Assembly: GCA_024331125.1 (NCBI GenBank)
Contig: JANDJI010000001.1
Span: forward strand, 32,001-96,000
Direction of reading: 5' to 3'
Source of the DNA: Nitrospira sp.
GTDB taxonomy: Bacteria; Nitrospirota; Nitrospiria; Nitrospirales; Nitrospiraceae
Length of the DNA stretch: 64,000 nt
The notes below the pieces were generated by a model that saw only the letters and a program-made list of their open reading frames with translations, did no database searches and was not told where the DNA came from. Positions 63,684-64,000 of this stretch are shown here, one piece after another. The position numbers and the translations under genes are program-made. Every line of letters starts with the position of its first letter. The stretch's first letter is position 1.

Positions 63684-64000
63684 CAGAACACCTCCATGGT
63701 TCCCTTTCTTCGATCAGCCGCCCGCCACAGATACCAGGAGGCCGTCGTTCGATAGGGTTTCCATCTTTCGCCGTACCGTAACACCTGTTTCGGAGTCGGC
63801 ATCGATCCGCTCCCGTAGGCGATCCGGAATCCGTTGCGAACACCAAAATCATCGACCGGCAGCACATCCGGACGGCCCAACTGAAAGATCAGCAGCATCT
63901 CCACCGTCCATCGTCCGATTCCCCGGACTTCGATCAGTCTCTCTATAATTTCTTCATCAGTCAATTGCCCTATCATACGGTTTGTCGGTACGGTCCCGTC
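63683..64000 (-). CDS. DNA-3-methyladenine glycosylase (AlkA-type), C-terminal part, cut by window edge
   Basis: The frame runs off the right edge. The visible ~105 residues contain the helix-hairpin-helix and catalytic region of the HhH-GPD family: IIERLIEVRGIGRWTVEMLLIFQLGRPDVLPVDDFGVRNG (catalytic Asp in VDDFG), then WKPYRTTASWYLWRAAD. It excises alkylated purines in base-excision repair. The stop overlaps the ferredoxin-MBL start. The N-terminal part is not in the window. Confidence 0.9.
   Translation of the reverse strand, partial: DGTVPTNRMIGQLTDEEIIERLIEVRGIGRWTVEMLLIFQLGRPDVLPVDDFGVRNGFRIAYGSGSMPTPKQVLRYGERWKPYRTTASWYLWRAADRRKGTMEVF

Overview
The window is about 64 kb of GC-rich (roughly 60% by eye), gene-dense bacterial chromosome. 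Gene content and order suggest the phylum Nitrospirota, probably a Nitrospira-type nitrite oxidiser: a Gram-negative-style housekeeping set, Leu/Ile/Val and His biosynthesis in long minus-strand runs, dnaG-rpoD, rho-rpmE and prfA-prmC-murA blocks, a class A RNase P RNA, and many small conserved-unknown genes. No ribosomal RNA, nitrite oxidoreductase or other diagnostic energy gene is present, so the assignment is an inference.

Layout. 1-8.4 kb: mreB (cut by the window edge), an RDD membrane protein, a SurA/PpiD N-domain protein, then queA, a SpoIID-like protein, DUF2905, asd, an NHL propeller, leuB and a cupin. 8.5-15.8 kb: leuA under a leucine T-box riboswitch, pssA-psd, and ilvB-ilvN-ilvC behind a predicted promoter and a long leader. 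15.8-23.3 kb: rnpB, a pair of 37-bp direct repeats, an M48 protease, an RNase HIII-type nuclease, a zinc-ribbon coiled-coil protein, a CAU tRNA, rpoD, dnaG and a HIT protein. 23.4-33 kb: histidine genes in two blocks, hisH-(lipoprotein)-hisA-hisF-hisIE and hisG-hisD-hisB, with a divergently oriented MntA/HepT toxin-antitoxin pair between them; murA, prmC and prfA lie upstream of hisG. 34-36.3 kb: rpmE and rho with a strong consensus promoter and a short leader ORF.

From 36.3 kb the region is more accessory: DUF2203, YciI, an alpha/beta-hydrolase-like protein, a DUF1566 protein, two LPP20-like exported proteins, and a 41.4-50 kb locus. That locus holds an apparently degenerate alkaline-phosphatase-superfamily protein, a small exported protein, a DCC thiol-oxidoreductase, a periplasmic beta-propeller and five HEAT-repeat proteins, three of them translationally coupled. 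Then come ugd, a membrane-fused spermidine-synthase-like protein, a DUF429-like protein, and a large SIR2-DUF4020 (DSR1-like) antiphage gene broken by one frameshift. The right end has an RRM protein, two small basic ORFs, tmRNA, a BT1/MFS transporter, a methyltransferase, a ferredoxin-MBL fusion and the end of an AlkA-type glycosylase.

The most unusual items are the HEAT-repeat locus (the best candidate for an undescribed system), the leucine T-box on leuA, the frameshifted DSR1-like gene, the toxin-antitoxin pair splitting the his genes, and the rho leader.
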